A stretch of 64,000 bases of DNA from Phialocephala subalpina (Eukaryota; Ascomycota; Leotiomycetes; Helotiales; Mollisiaceae), in the NCBI GenBank assembly GCA_900073065.1, contig FJOG01000003.1, positions 787,128 to 851,127 of the forward strand, read 5' to 3'. Position numbers and translations under genes: made by a program. Each line of letters opens with the position of its first letter. The stretch's first letter is position 1. The notes beneath the pieces were generated by a model. That model saw nothing but the letters and a program-made list of their open reading frames with translations, was not told where the DNA came from and did no database searches. Shown piece by piece: positions 1-12,300 of this stretch.

Positions 1-637
1 AATATTAAACTTTTTATATTTTATAAATTATAAATAAATTTAATTTAATATATATAATTTAAATTAATTTAAATTAAAGAAATTTCTTTTAAAAAGTTTT
101 AATTTTTAATTTTTAAAATCGAAGTTTAATCGAGATACGATTTCTAGACCTGCTCGAACCCCCCTCCCCCCATAACACTCCAATCACGTGATTTTCAGCG
201 GGTGGGGGTTTAAAGCCCCCTTTACCTTGCGCTGCAATAAGCAAATATTAATAAGTAGGGGGCGTTGCCGCCCTTCCTAACCCTAAACAAACTGTAAGTC
301 CTTTTTAACTCGAAGGCTTTCTAAATCTCAAGTAAATTAAGTACTTTATTCTAAAGTTAGCGCGGCTGACTAAATCACAATACCTTTATCTCTTATAATC
401 TTATAATGCTTTTGTCTCTCACAAAGCCTTTATCTCTCACAATACCTCTATCTCCTGGCTAAAAGCTACTTTAAAAGCTCACATGATTTTAGGATCCTAC
501 CACGGTGGAAAGTGAGTACAACTTCTCGTCGTGTCCCCTTCTCAAGGTTTCGGGAAAAGGTCGAAAGTATATATATATATCTTAATAGCGCGATAATATA
601 ATAAAGCTTTGAATAAAGATTTATATTCAATTCACGC
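1..637. other. AT-rich edge and gene-free DNA
   Basis: No gene is seen. Positions 1-130 are almost pure A/T, as in RIP-mutated transposon relics. Positions 150-280 are C- and G-rich and contain a CACGTG. Around 385-450 the phrase TTTATCTCTCACAA and close variants recur three to four times as a small degenerate direct repeat. Confidence 0.6.
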
Positions 638-2560
638 TCAAAGTAATTCCTTTACTTCCTTGAACGCTCCGGCTGGGAGTTCCGCGGGTAGCTCTATGGA
701 CGATATCTCGACAAACTCCCCATTTCCATCCAACTCTGCCTTCAGCTGGGACTCGCTATTGAGTTGTTGCAAGCCTGATCTATTAGAGTTGCTGCGCCTG
801 CGAAGTTGCAGCCTACTTGATTTCCCAGCTCTAGAGCGGTAGATGAACAGGCCAACTCCCACGATGACTGTAATTACTAAGGCACTACCAGCAATCGCAA
901 CCCCAATGGCCGTACCCGTGCTGATGGATCCTGTCCCGCCACTGGACGATGTGCCCGTTGACACTGCGCTGATTGTGACAAGGTTTGTAGCCGATACCCT
1001 ATCGGCATTAAACTGTGCTTGATAAACTGAAAAGTTGTTCCTTTCGTAATCGACGATCAGATAAGCCTCCTGGAGAAATGCACGCCCAATAGTATAAACG
1101 GAGGCATCCGCTGCTTTGCGAAGAGGGAAGTATTTTGTTGCCGGTGATGAAGCAGTCGCATTTAATCCAGGGAAGGGATACGAGAGCTCAAGATCAAATG
1201 CGTCGTAAGGAACAGTGATATTTATTTCGTTCGCGGATCCTGGGAGATCTGATAGTGTAAAGGCAAAGGTCATATTCCACGCAACCAAAGTGGAGTACTG
1301 GTCTTGGTCGCTGCCAAAGGTGTATAGATTTAGCGTTGTGTCATACAGCAAGCCAAGAGCATTCTCGAATTGCTGGCAAATGCTCTCTGGAAACCAAAGA
1401 AATGGCGTTGAAGAGTCTATGGTAAACAATGCTGCTTCGGAAATGTCCATTAATTCCTGTGGATTAGACGACCAACTAGGAGCAGCATCAGATGGCGAAT
1501 ATGGCGAAGCGGAAACGGAGATTTTATTGAGAGCAACGACAGGTGTTTGAGCGGGGTTCAGAGAAAAACTAATGTTGTGGGAGTCGAATCTATTCGCATC
1601 GTAGCCTCCTAGCGTGACCGAGGAGGGAACGCCTTTCAGTCCTGTGGTCTGTTAGTCGAGGCTTGTGCCCCAGTGGCGTTAGAAGAAGCATACGATAGTG
1701 AGCCCCCGCAGTATAGCCATAGCTATGGCTAGGTATCGTTTGACTATCCACTAGACTGTTCAGAAGGCTAGGTGGATTGAGGGTTGTGAGGTTCGTAGCC
1801 GCTACACCAAGCCCTAATATTCCGAGCCAATACCCTGTCTGGTTGAAAACACCGATAGTCTGCGACGATGCAACAATACCATTCGTGAGCTCAACATTAT
1901 CGAAACCGTGATCTGCATTTCCATCGAAGCCGAGCTCAGGCGCGGTTGAGGAGCCGTAGTCCTGCCAAGAAGTTGACGCGGAAGTGTTGAAGAGTTCACC
2001 CCGTGAATCGCCGCATATAGTCGCTGCAACACATACACAGTTAGAGACGATACAAGATTGGATCCTGCAGGGTAGCAATTGACAAAACATAGAAGTCCTC
2101 CGTTTAGAGAGATCTGGGGGGCACCCACGACAGAGACTCTTGGACGACCATTCCTCCTCGCAGGTGAAGTTCTTAGGTTGGATGACTTACAATTACCACA
2201 TGCATCTTGCCCCACAGCCAAAATCTCCTGGCTCGTCGTGCTAACGAGGACACTTATGTCTTGTTGCGGTGAACCAACCGCGATAGATACTCTGCGGGTG
2301 GACTATATATCAACGACTTGAACCTCTAGTTTAGAGCGAGCGGTATAGCTTACGCGCTCCACAGTCCATCGATTCCATACCTAAATACCAGTTAATAGTT
2401 GATTGTGATGTACCACCCCAAAGTTCGACAGAACGTCAGTGATTACCTACCATGTGTCCGAGATAGGAACAGATAAAATTGTAGGTTTTTTAGCACATGT
2501 AAGGGATATGGCCATCCATACTAGATGGAAAGACGCGTTCGCAGCCGGAAATAGTCGCAT
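638..2560 (-). CDS. aspartic-protease-like (A1 fold) membrane protein, probably inactive
   Basis: Five exons read on the minus strand: 2560-2451, 2380-2354, 2291-2191, 2023-1694 and 1641-638. They join in frame to 523 residues. The N-terminus has a signal-peptide-like stretch (about residues 11-22). The segment GLWSAVSIAVGSPQQDISVL then marks the first lobe of a pepsin-fold protein. Where family A1 has DTG/DSG, this protein reads STTS (residues 63-66), so the first catalytic Asp is missing. The second lobe has DSS (about 265). A Ser/Thr/Gly-rich stalk precedes one membrane helix (about 434-457) and a basic, charged cytoplasmic tail. Many fungal A1 relatives have this anchored layout. Loss of the first Asp points to a non-proteolytic role such as binding or sensing, which is inference. 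The start chosen is the ATG that supplies the signal peptide; a later in-frame ATG exists at 2515. Confidence 0.8.
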
Positions 2561-3658
2561 TCTGATCTCGAGAGGGGGAAAATCTGGATTTCAAGGTGGG
2601 GAGAAGATGGAGTAAAAGGGTTCAAATTGACAGGAAATAATAAATCCTAGGCATCCATGACTTCGTCAAAACAAGCTTTCAGAACTCGTCCAGTGGCTCT
2701 AATTCGGGATGTTAGATCATTGTCTTAGTGCCGGTGCTAATACTACATATTTTTATGACTCACACCGGCAACATCGCTCTCAAACAAGGACTCCCTCCTC
2801 GAGTGCATGATGGGACGTGCATGGGGATCTGGGGTACATATGTCTAGAAGAGGAAATGCTTGAGAAGGGTTATGCTTGCAGCAGACTTTGCGTTCTAGAA
2901 CATTACAACGTTGACCTGTGATAATCACCAGTGGCGATCCGCTGTCTCTGGGAATCTCCGTGTTTCCATCTTTGCTTGTTTTACCTTTCAGCTGTCACTA
3001 GGAATCGCGATGTTCCGTACGGCATCTGAAACGTCGTCTAAGCAAGGCTGTTTCACACGTCCGAATCACAAACCATTATAATCATAGTTACGTGTTATAT
3101 GGCTTCGTTTGGGCGGCAGAAACCCTGAACGCATAATGAAATTTTTGCAAAAAACTTTCGATTTAAATGACTTAAGATAGCAAGTTTTGGAGGGCCTCGC
3201 GATCAAGTATAAAGATTCGGGTGATCTCGCTACGCTAGATCACAATGCTTGTAGAAAAGGGGTCGGTCACGTGACTATAAGTATATATTTCTATAACTGC
3301 TTAATTGAGCCTAAGCCTTATAGTTTAGTAAATACAAAGTGCGCACCTTTACCTTTAGAAGGGATAATTTTCAAAGCATTAACCGAGAAAACCTTGAAAA
3401 TAATAATTAATTATATAATTTAATAAAGAAATAAAAAAAGACCAAAAATAATTTCCACGTTAAAACTCTTATCTATAATAAATTTTTGTATATACTCGCT
3501 TATTTTGCAATTTCTTTTAAATTTAATTAATTTTTTTTATTTTTTTTATTTGAATAAAATATAATATATAATAATAATATATCCCCAAACGTAATCGTTG
3601 CTCCAAGTACGGATGGTAATGTTCGTATTCGTATAATAAACTTAAGAAGTACTCATTC
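2561..3658. other. gene-free DNA grading into an AT-rich relic
   Basis: No coding gene is supported. Positions 2561-3080 are of ordinary composition and lie upstream of the minus-strand protease-like gene. From about 3100, and strongly from 3400 to 3590, the DNA becomes AT-rich with runs of A and T, like the RIP-degraded elements elsewhere in the window. No terminal inverted repeat could be paired. Confidence 0.5.
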
Positions 3659-4386
3659 GTGGATGATCGAGCAGAAGAGTACCTACTATTCCAAGTCTCA
3701 GAATCCAAGCCATCTGCTATAGTCTCCCGCCAATCAATTCTTACTGTAAAGACATCTCGTCCCGCAAAGTTGGGTACAGGAACGTTTCAGACTCTTATCA
3801 GCATACCTGTAGGCAAAGGCCAGGTCCATTCTCCCTTCGAAATCCCTCCTTCTAGGACGTCGAGCAGTCATTCCACAAAGCAGCTTCCAAAAACCGTGTA
3901 CAACCCCAGCTGCACGGCAACCAAGATTGCCTCTCGACTAGTAGCATATGATATCATCAAAGCCAATGTGGTGTCTTGTGGGTATCCTGGTTGAATCTCA
4001 TTCCTTCCCGCATAGGCTCGGATCCCGCATTGGATGCTGCTGCAACTTGCTTTATCGCTGGGATTACAGCAGTATATGGCACGAAGAGTTACAGCGATAT
4101 CAGGAGAGCTCGGTCAAAGTACGTCGTCCCTTTGAAGAATCTTCAGCCTTCTTTTTCGAAGTCTGGTTCTGGTTGTCAAACGGACATCTTAGCGGATTCT
4201 CCAAGTTGGGTGAAACATGAAGGCGAGATTGAAGAGGCCCGCCTATACGCATCTAGAGGGATGTCCGGTAGTACGAAGCCCACAAGTCTAGGAGGACTAC
4301 AGATACTAACAGACCCTCAAAAGTGCGGGACTCTCGACCTTTGGCCAGACTTGACGAAGCTAGGCAAAAAGAGCAGTCAGCAATAA
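3659..4386 (+). pseudogene. relic resembling the C-terminal part of a fungal C6 transcription factor
   Basis: Two overlapping open stretches in different frames (3659-3994 and 3976-4386) read as one decayed protein. The second contains DPALDAAATCFIAGITAVYG followed by a conserved-looking R/K-rich stretch. This resembles the C-terminal segment of Zn(II)2Cys6-associated fungal proteins, where a helix with a Tyr-Gly turn precedes a basic L..L repeat. A stop (TGA at 3992) and a frame change near 4010-4020 separate the halves. No Zn2Cys6 finger is visible upstream. The family assignment is inference from pattern only. Confidence 0.3.
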
Positions 4387-4387
4387 C

Positions 4388-4470
4388 AGCAGTCAAGGTC
4401 GGGAGAGAGAATAGTGAGCCTTGAAATTCGAGTAAGAGATAATACATGTCTTCTCTTCTGACTTATTTAT
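4388..4470. repeat. imperfect direct repeat, copy 1
   Basis: An approximately 80-bp segment beginning GCAGTCAAGGTC, followed by an AGAGAGAAT.GTGAG core and ending CTTCTGAcTTATT, recurs about 550 bp downstream with scattered differences and small indels. The copies look like an old local duplication. Confidence 0.6.
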
Positions 4471-4939
4471 TTGATATATCGCAGAATCTGAGCCAATTCC
4501 TAAGTATACTAATTCTCGGCGCTCACAACTATGAATCCATGCAACTCTAATACTACAGGTCCTAAAGCTTCCACGGTCTTCTAGATAAAATGCTCAGTCA
4601 ACAGGCAACACGAGTCACCCTATCTGATTCGACAACTGCGCCGTCTCGTGAGCATCTAGGTGACGACAGGATTATCTAAAGTCCCTCCACTGGCGAAATA
4701 GGCATTGATTAGATCCGTGCGTGTCGCTATAAAACTGCGAGCGGCGTTAGTCACTGTACCGTAGTAATCTGGCTCTAACAGGGCCCAGATGGTAGCGAGG
4801 TTCATTATGCCTAGCATGCATATCGAAGTGTATCTGATCTCCTTTGCGAGTACGCTTCAGCACTATGTCCAAGCGCTCTCGAGCCCGGCATCGTTCATGT
4901 AGTTCCAGATGCCGATAACCTAGATGAGAAGAGTGAGCA

Positions 4940-5030
4940 ACGCAGTCAAGGTCAAGGAAGAGAGAATGGTGAGACTTGAACTTCTTGTGAGAGATGTATC
5001 AGATGCGTCTTACCTTCTGATTTATTCCCA
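4940..5030. repeat. imperfect direct repeat, copy 2
   Basis: Second copy of the segment at 4388-4470: GCAGTCAAGGTCAAGGAAGA, then GAATGGTGAGACTTGAAC and ending in CTTCTGATTTATT. Confidence 0.6.
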
Positions 5031-5458
5031 ATATTATCTTGGCTACTACTTCGCTTCCTTCACCGGCGCTAACTAAAGCCGGCTTGAAGACCTTATTCAA
5101 ATCCTGCGCTTGTATCAATCTGAAGAAGCGACCTTTGAGGTCATTCATATCTCCTAGTAAAAGAGACATTCCGGTCCTGTATGCATAGGAGCCGATAACC
5201 TCGAACCAGTGGTCGTTCGGCGTCACAAGCGCTATCTAGCCTGATATATCAGTCACGATGGCTCTAATTCGGGGCAGTGAGACGTCGTAAGCAGTGTTTC
5301 TAGATATTGACGAGCTTCTGCGGATCGATGATGAGGTTGCTAGGGAGACATTGCCACCTGCTCATGGAAGATGAAGAATCTCTATGCAAGTCTCCTGAAT
5401 ACGACGGATTTCGTAAAGGTTGGTCTGCTAGATCGGAGAGAACGGCACAAGAAACTGA

Positions 5459-5680
5459 TCATGGCCAGAAATTGACGATCCATCACGGAAGCCAGTAAAG
5501 CATAGAAAACGTAGTCGTATCGAAGACGAAAGTGACGGAAGCGAAGGTGACGAAGAGAAACCGGCTGCAGCTAATTCAATATCACCATCCAGTGAAAACA
5601 GGGGTGAGGGAAGCATTGAATATATACAAGGCACTGCTTACAACTTTGCCGCTGCAGATATCATTTGGGGCGTGGCATAG
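5459..5680 (+). pseudogene. open coding-like fragment, unrecognised
   Basis: This frame is open from just after a TGA to a TAG at 5678-5680. It encodes a basic patch (KHRKRSRIEDESDGSEGDEE) followed by a polar stretch and a short tail ending IIWGVA. No start codon or upstream exon could be connected, and the preceding 150 bp in this frame contain several stops. It may be the last exon of a lost gene or chance. No function is proposed. Confidence 0.2.
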
Positions 5681-5699
5681 GTGTCAGAAGCGAGAGGCT

Positions 5700-6884
5700 T
5701 GTGGTGGCGATGAGGAGCTTTATTTTTAGGCCACATGTATGAAGGAGTGGACGTTGAGGAAATCTAATGAGATGCTTGGGTTGTGGGATTGTTTCACGCT
5801 TGATGCGGATAGTTTGGAGAAGTCCGAAGCTTTCGTTGGAATTGGGGTTGAGCCTTGGATGGAGAAGCAGATTGCGATTGATGTTGAGGGTGATGGCACT
5901 CCTCCGTAGGCATAGTCCGAGTCTCGATGGACGTTGAGGTCCTTGTAACACATTTTGACGACCAGGAACTTTCTGAGAAAACTGGATATTGCACTAACCA
6001 AGGGTGTCTTAGGCTGCCAGACTAACATGATGGTGAACTTCATTCTTGAGCATGAATGTAGTGGCTTAAGGAATATCATATTTGAGGACTAACATGTTCG
6101 AGGAATATGTTGCTTGAAGATCTTGGTACTTGAGGAATATCGGGTTTCAGGATTGTTCTTAAAATGTCCCACGCAAAGTTGGAACTTTTGGATGATTGAT
6201 CCGAATTTGCGAATGCCGGACAACGCGATAAACACCGCTGAGGTCCCCACCGCCCCTCCCCAACTCTCCCGTTTCCACCTGCTCAAGTCTTGCTGTTTTA
6301 CTTGTTCAAGTGAGTCTCGCTAAATTGAGGGGGCACGGGCGCGCGAAATCAGTTTTTGCTTAGGATATGCTAGGAATACCCGACAACAATGCTTCAATGC
6401 TTCCAGGCACAGCCTATAGTGACTAATTTGATTTCTTTCAAGACTTTCCGGCTTCTTGGTAATCAGTATTGGGCAAGACGGAAGTATTTACCCGAAGTTC
6501 CAACGACCTTAGTAGCTATAGAACGGTAACGGCATTAATCCAACGATGATAAGTCTTGAGCCCTGTCCTCTAAAATTTCTGTACCGGAGCACAGCTCACC
6601 AGTTCGTTCGCCCTACCATACTTCGGAATTCTTTATTCCACCTTCCTCTTTGGTCACCCAAATCCGACCAATGTGTCAAGACCCCACTATTCAATGTCCC
6701 CGCTTAGCTATTCGTCATTTTAGCACAGTATTCGAAACATTTACTTGCCCGCGATGGCGATACTATCAAAAAATCTCTTCTGGTGCCTACTGCCTTGCTT
6801 TATATAAGTTTGAGGTCTTGCTCGGAAGTCCGAGTATTGATTATTTCATTTTCTGGAAGAAGGCTGCAGCAAAATCAACCCACA
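5700..6884. other. gene-free DNA upstream of the UNC93-like gene
   Basis: No gene is supported here; the short open frames overlap on both strands without recognisable protein features. Around 6080-6160 the phrase GAGGAATAT recurs at short spacing. A looser version of the same TTGAGG/ATAT pattern occurs near 13690-13800. The last 150 bp form the presumed promoter and leader of the gene starting at 6885. Confidence 0.5.
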
Positions 6885-8912
6885 ATGGCGTCTTCAGCCC
6901 TAGAATCTCAAGATGCAGGAGAGAAACGGATCTGGTACCGGAGAACACTGTTCAATGCCTTCGTGATTGGTTCAGTGGGGTTCTTGGCTCCTGGTTTGTG
7001 GAACGCCATGTCTTCGCTTGGTGCGGGAGGTGCTGAGTCCCCGTTTCTTGTCAATGCTGCCAACGCTCTTGTGTTTGGATTGAGTAAGTCATGGCGTGTT
7101 TCCAAGATTTAAAGAATCTTTGCTGATTTGTGTGTGTAGTGGGTATTTTCTGTTTGCTTGGTGGGCCAATTGCGAATAGGATTGGTTTGAATTGGACTTT
7201 GTTTCTTGGAGCTGCGGGGTACCCCGTCTATGCGTAAGCAAATACTGGAAGAAGCTACCTCGAGGGCATCTTCGCTGATTATTTGCGATGAAGTGCAGGA
7301 TTGTACACAAACAACCGATTTGTAAGTATTTCTACCTTTCTGTGCCAAGACAGGATATGCATTGACTTTGCAAACAGGGTAATGTCTGGTTGGTCTTGGT
7401 CGGAGCTGTGGCATGCGGTGTCTCCGCAGGTCTTTTCTGGGCCTCAGAAGGAGCCGTAGCTCTCGGCTATCCAGAGCCATCGAAGAGGGGAAAGTATATG
7501 AAGTAAGCTTTCCGAACTTTTTGATCTGCTGAACTCGGTAACTGACCCTTGTCAAAGTATTTGGTTGATATTCCGAACCGGAGGACCACTCGTTGGAGGA
7601 GCCATTGTTCTAGCACTTAACCAGTACGTACTTAAAGTCAATCGAGCGGATTGAGACTGACATTTAGCAGTGGTGCTAATCAGAAAGGGAAAGGAAAAGT
7701 GGGACCAAGTAAGGAGTTCTCCTTCTCGCCTTTTGCCAACACTTTCTAATCAGTAACTTACAGAAATCTACCTCATATTCATCGCACTCCAATGCATTGC
7801 GGCACCAATTGCACTCTTGCTCACAAAACCAGAGAAGGTGCAACGTTCGGATGGTAGCAAGGTCAAAGTCATTCACGAAAAGTCATTCGCAGCTGAAATC
7901 CGTGCTCTGGGGAAGGCTGTCTCGAGACGCGACGTAAGCCCCACCTGTTGCAACACTCAAGGGACTCCTTCTGATCACAAGCATAGATTCTCTTGCTGCT
8001 ACCAGTGTTTTGGGCTGCTTACTTCAATCAATATGTTGGAAGTATGTTCCTGAATCCTGTTGCCTCCTGTTGGAACATTCTCGCTAATGGCACTAGATTT
8101 TGAGGTGTACTTCTTTGGCGTACGTGCTCGAGCTTTGATTGGCTTCGTAGGAAACTTCGCGAACCTGCTGGCTTCACAGCTCATCAGTCTGTTACTTGAT
8201 TACAAGTGCTTCGCAGTCAAGAAGAGGATAAATATTGGGTAGGTAGCTCCAACGTGATCGCAGGACCGTATGTTGGGTTGTTGCTGACTTGGCTCAGCTT
8301 TTACTACGTGATATTTTGGCACCTAGTCGCCTGGATTTACGGCTGGGTTATTAATGAAAAGTTCACGAAAGAGCAGCCGGATCTCGATTGGACTAGCGAA
8401 CAGTTCACAGAAGGCTTCTTTGTGATACTGCTCTGGTGTGAGTTCCCTGCATGAAATCGAACTTCTGTTCGAAACATTACAGCTAACCAGGGATGAATTC
8501 AGACTTTGCGCAACAGTCTCTCCAGAATTGGTTGTACTACTTCGTCTCGACTAAAACGGACAACATCTCGGAATTATCCCGCTTCACTGGGATTCTGCGA
8601 GGTCAAGAGAGTTTCGCACAAGCGGTCTCATTCGGTATCAACACTCGTGATTGGTATGGAGGACGAGTACCGCTTGCTGTCAACACTATCCTGCTCGGTA
8701 GGCACTAAACCAGGCTGCTCCCGCTACCCGAAACGGCAAATTCTAACTTACACACAGGATTGTCTGTGGTACCGACTTGGATTGCTGTGCGCGAGCATAC
8801 CCCTGTTGAGGCCGATAAGAATTGGGGTAGTGAAGAAGAGCAGATCCATCCTGAAATTGTGGGTGAGGACGAGAAGAATAAGATTGTTGTAGTGAAGAGC
8901 AATGCGCACTAA
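6885..8912 (+). CDS. UNC93-like MFS transporter
   Basis: Twelve exons join in frame to 469 residues: 6885-7083, 7140-7233, 7294-7321, 7378-7502, 7558-7623, 7668-7708, 7764-7933, 7987-8041, 8097-8238, 8298-8437, 8503-8697 and 8758-8912. The protein is a string of hydrophobic helices with landmarks of fungal UNC93/Duf895-type MFS proteins. These are an N-terminal NAFVIGSVGFLAPGLWNAM, then YTNNRF, a FWASEGAVALGYPEP loop, a NWLYYFVSTKTDNISELSRF segment and a GILRG turn, with a charged C-terminal tail. A plasma or internal membrane location is expected; the substrate is not known for most fungal members. The intron before 8298 is placed at CTCAG rather than the nearer GCAG because the latter would leave an intron of only 25 nt. 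No break is seen, so the gene looks functional. It converges with the disrupted gene ending at 9368. Confidence 0.9.
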
Positions 8913-9367
8913 ACCGAACATGTAGAAATTTCAGAACAAGGCCAGTTGACAAAGCAAGAGCAAATGAGGAGACGAAGAAAGAATAGAGTTCCTAGACTAC
9001 AATCACAACTTTTGGCAGTGAAAAAGTCTCATGCTATTTGGTACTTTCAGCGTGTACACTCCCGCGATTAGAAAGATGTGAGAATATTCAATGCAGCCCC
9101 GAAGGCTTGCTGCCCAAGGCCTTCAGTAGCCGGGATAGACGCCCGAACATGGCGAGTAGAACGGGGACAAGACCTCGGGACTCAGGTGGATGGTCAAAAT
9201 TAGGTGACCGTTCCTAAAGAATCATCAAAATTATATAAAACAATGAGGAATTCGAAATGTCCTTGCAGGAGATGGGACAATCTGATCCTTCAAACATACG
9301 CTCCACGTTTCTTCAGACTTCCCACGGTCTTCTCATAGCCAAACGCAATGTGATGCACATCTTCTCT
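8913..9367. other. convergent intergenic spacer
   Basis: A 455-bp spacer between two genes that end towards each other. No open frame with protein character and no repeat is seen; 3' ends of both transcripts are expected here. Confidence 0.6.
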
Positions 9368-12300
9368 CTAGTCTTGCCCTCGATAGACCCCAGTTGAGTT
9401 TAACAAAGGCCCGAACCTCAACTTCACCTCTCTAATATCTGTCTTTAACGGCTCTGCACCAAGGGATGAGCCACGAGTGAGCATATCCAGCTCCGTGTTG
9501 CGCGTCGTCGCCAAGATCGCCGAGAAATTCATCGAGTGTGAGACACCATTGAGATAGAGCGAGTACAAGCCGATGGCTGCTGTGATGAAGGCGAAGAGAA
9601 ATGCTATGCCATATGGGAGAAGCAGATAAAGGGGGCGGTACAGGTAGTAGTTCTGGGTGTTTGACGTCTCGATCGTCTTGAACGTCGTGTTGGTATCTGT
9701 GAGATCTGATGAGCTCAGGTAACTGAGTGTGATGTTGGTTGCGAGATCTTCGATAGCTCGCAGAAGAGTCTGGTTTCGGCACATCCAAGGCTCGGTGGGA
9801 AAGGTGTTGGCGAAGACTTGACTTGGCGAGGGTTGGTCCTGATGTGGTTGACCGGGCAGATGGGGCGTAACTCTAAACGGCGGCAGGTTGACGAATGGAC
9901 TTTCTTGAATCTCTGCACAGGCTAGCAAGCCTGTAGACAGTAGGTCGGTAATTCCGCTGTGCAGGCCCCATGTTGAATTGTTTTCAATGACATTCTGCTC
10001 GCTAGGGATATCGACAACTGGACTAAGACTAAGGTTGCCAATGAGCAATCTACTGAAGGCCGCGAAATGTGGGTAGTAGACGAACTCGTCGTATGGGATA
10101 TCGATGCCTTGGTGTGGCGCAACGTATGGTGCTGGTTCAATTTTCCGCTGAGTTATTTCCTGGAAGCCGTTGACAGAGGCTATGGTAACAGAAAATGACG
10201 CATTCGGCATCTTGCAAGTGATGCTGGAAGTTAAAGTCTGAATGTATAAAACAGGGCATAAGAGCTCATCAACACAGCTCGAGAATCCACAAGGCCCGTC
10301 GCCTCCACAATTCGCCATTGATTCGAAAAAGCAGCGACCGCATCAATAGAACCCATGTAGCCGGACCAAGCAGAATATAGTAGCCTGAAGGGTGGGTCAT
10401 ACGGGCTTTGAACGAGGGCGCTGTGCTCCATACTCTTGTTCCAAAGATCGTCATTGTATCCTGAGTAGATGAAGATGCCATCTTCGGTCTCATATGACTC
10501 GCTGATCTGGTCAAAGACAGGCTGATCCGTGCCATTGGCGACTATACACTGTACTGTTGGCCCATAATACTCTAGGTCATAGGGCCAATCCAAGCTTGGG
10601 GTCGGGGCTTCAAGTGGTACAACGTCGAAACCAACGGCGGCTTGAAGAGCAATTCTGTTTACAGTTGTTTGGACCTGCCAGGCGGGTTGAGAGAAGTTCA
10701 AGGTCGGCACCGGAACAGTGTAGGTTATGTTCCTCGAGATGACCGTCAGGGTCGCAGGAGGGCAATGCCGGCAAAACCGATGCACCTATTGTCCCATCAG
10801 TAACGGAACTTTGAAGAGGTGTTCATTGTCCCGGAGCGCGAAAAGCATTATGATGGACCGTACCAGAAAGTGAGGGCACAAAAGAGTGCGATTTTGGCAG
10901 ATCTGAGAAGTTCAAAGCTGATGATACCGGTTGGATCGCTAGTAAGTGAATACAATATGTCTAGACTTTCTATACCAGGTATCAGTATCTTGAGACCAGA
11001 ACCGCTCCATAGAAAAGAGCTACTGACTATTGTCAAAGGTGTTTGTTTTACAATGGTCCAGACATACTGCCCAAAGGACATAGCAGTTGACGCATGGAAA
11101 GATGAAGTGACAAGGAAGACGAATGCAGTAAGATCAACCCCCCCTATATCGGCCACCCCCCTCATGTTAACCACCTCGCTTATTTCTTGCTACTCTACTT
11201 TAAACCACCATAACTTTTTTATTCTTTTATCTTTATATAAGATAATATAAACTCACTATTTATAGATATATTAAAGTCTTTTGCCTTAATTTGGCAATTT
11301 CTAATTTTAATTTAAACTTTTTTAATAATTTTAATTTTTATAAACTTAGAATTTAAATTAGTTTTTACTTTGCGCCATTTCTTAAACACTAATTATTTTA
11401 CTTTAGCTTCTAATTATTTAATTTGAAACTCTTACTAAGCAATAACAAAATCCTTCTTATTTATACTTTTTATAACCTTTTTAAATAATATTCTACAAAT
11501 TATAAAGTTAATATCTCTAAATCTCGTAATTTAATAAGTTTTTTTTTTTTTTACATTTTTATTATTCTAAGAAGTTTCCCAAGTAATAAATAATTTATCC
11601 AAGTTCTAATTAAATATAAATTCTTTTCTCAAAGTTTATTTAATTTCCTTAGTTTAATTATTATTATTTTCAAATAATAATCGATTTATTAAAAATTTAA
11701 TTATATAAACCAATTATAATCTTAAAGTTTATTATTTTAATTTGATATTAATTATTATTAAATTACTCTTTCGAGCTTTCTAATAGCAATTCAAGAAATT
11801 TCACTTTCCGAGAAATATAAAATTAATCAAAAGAAATAAGAAATTAAACTATTTTCGGTAAACTTATTTCAAAGAATTAAATATTAATAAATCGAGTAAT
11901 TAAAATATATATAAAGTATATATAAATAGAAATAAAAGGTAAATATTATTCGAATAATACTTTTATATAAACTTTATTATTTTATAGTTTTTATAATTAT
12001 TCAGAATAAGAAATCAAGCTTTTAATAAGTTATATAAAGTTATTTGAGAAATAAATACTTTATATAATTATTCTAAAGTAATAATATTAAATATTTAGCC
12101 GTTTTCGATTATAATAAACTTTTAACCTTTGAATTTTTTCAATTTAATAAAAAATTATTATTATTATATTAATTTGCCTTTAAATATTATAAGTAAGAAT
12201 AATATAATTTTTATTATAAAAATATACTCGATAAAAAATATTTAAACTTTAAAATTAAATTGTTTTTTCTGAATAAAATATTTATAAATACTTCTAATTA

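Noticed and set aside
270..300. Possible telomeric repeat (CCCTAA)
   Set aside because: Only a single AACCCTAAAC occurs; no tandem array.
609..842. Plus-strand open frame of 77 codons
   Set aside because: Antisense shadow of the last exon of the aspartic-protease-like gene, whose minus-strand exons join cleanly.
8239..8263. 25-nt intron ending at GCAG in the UNC93-like gene
   Set aside because: Too short for a fungal intron; the CTCAG acceptor gives 59 nt with a CTGAC branch point and the expected protein sequence.
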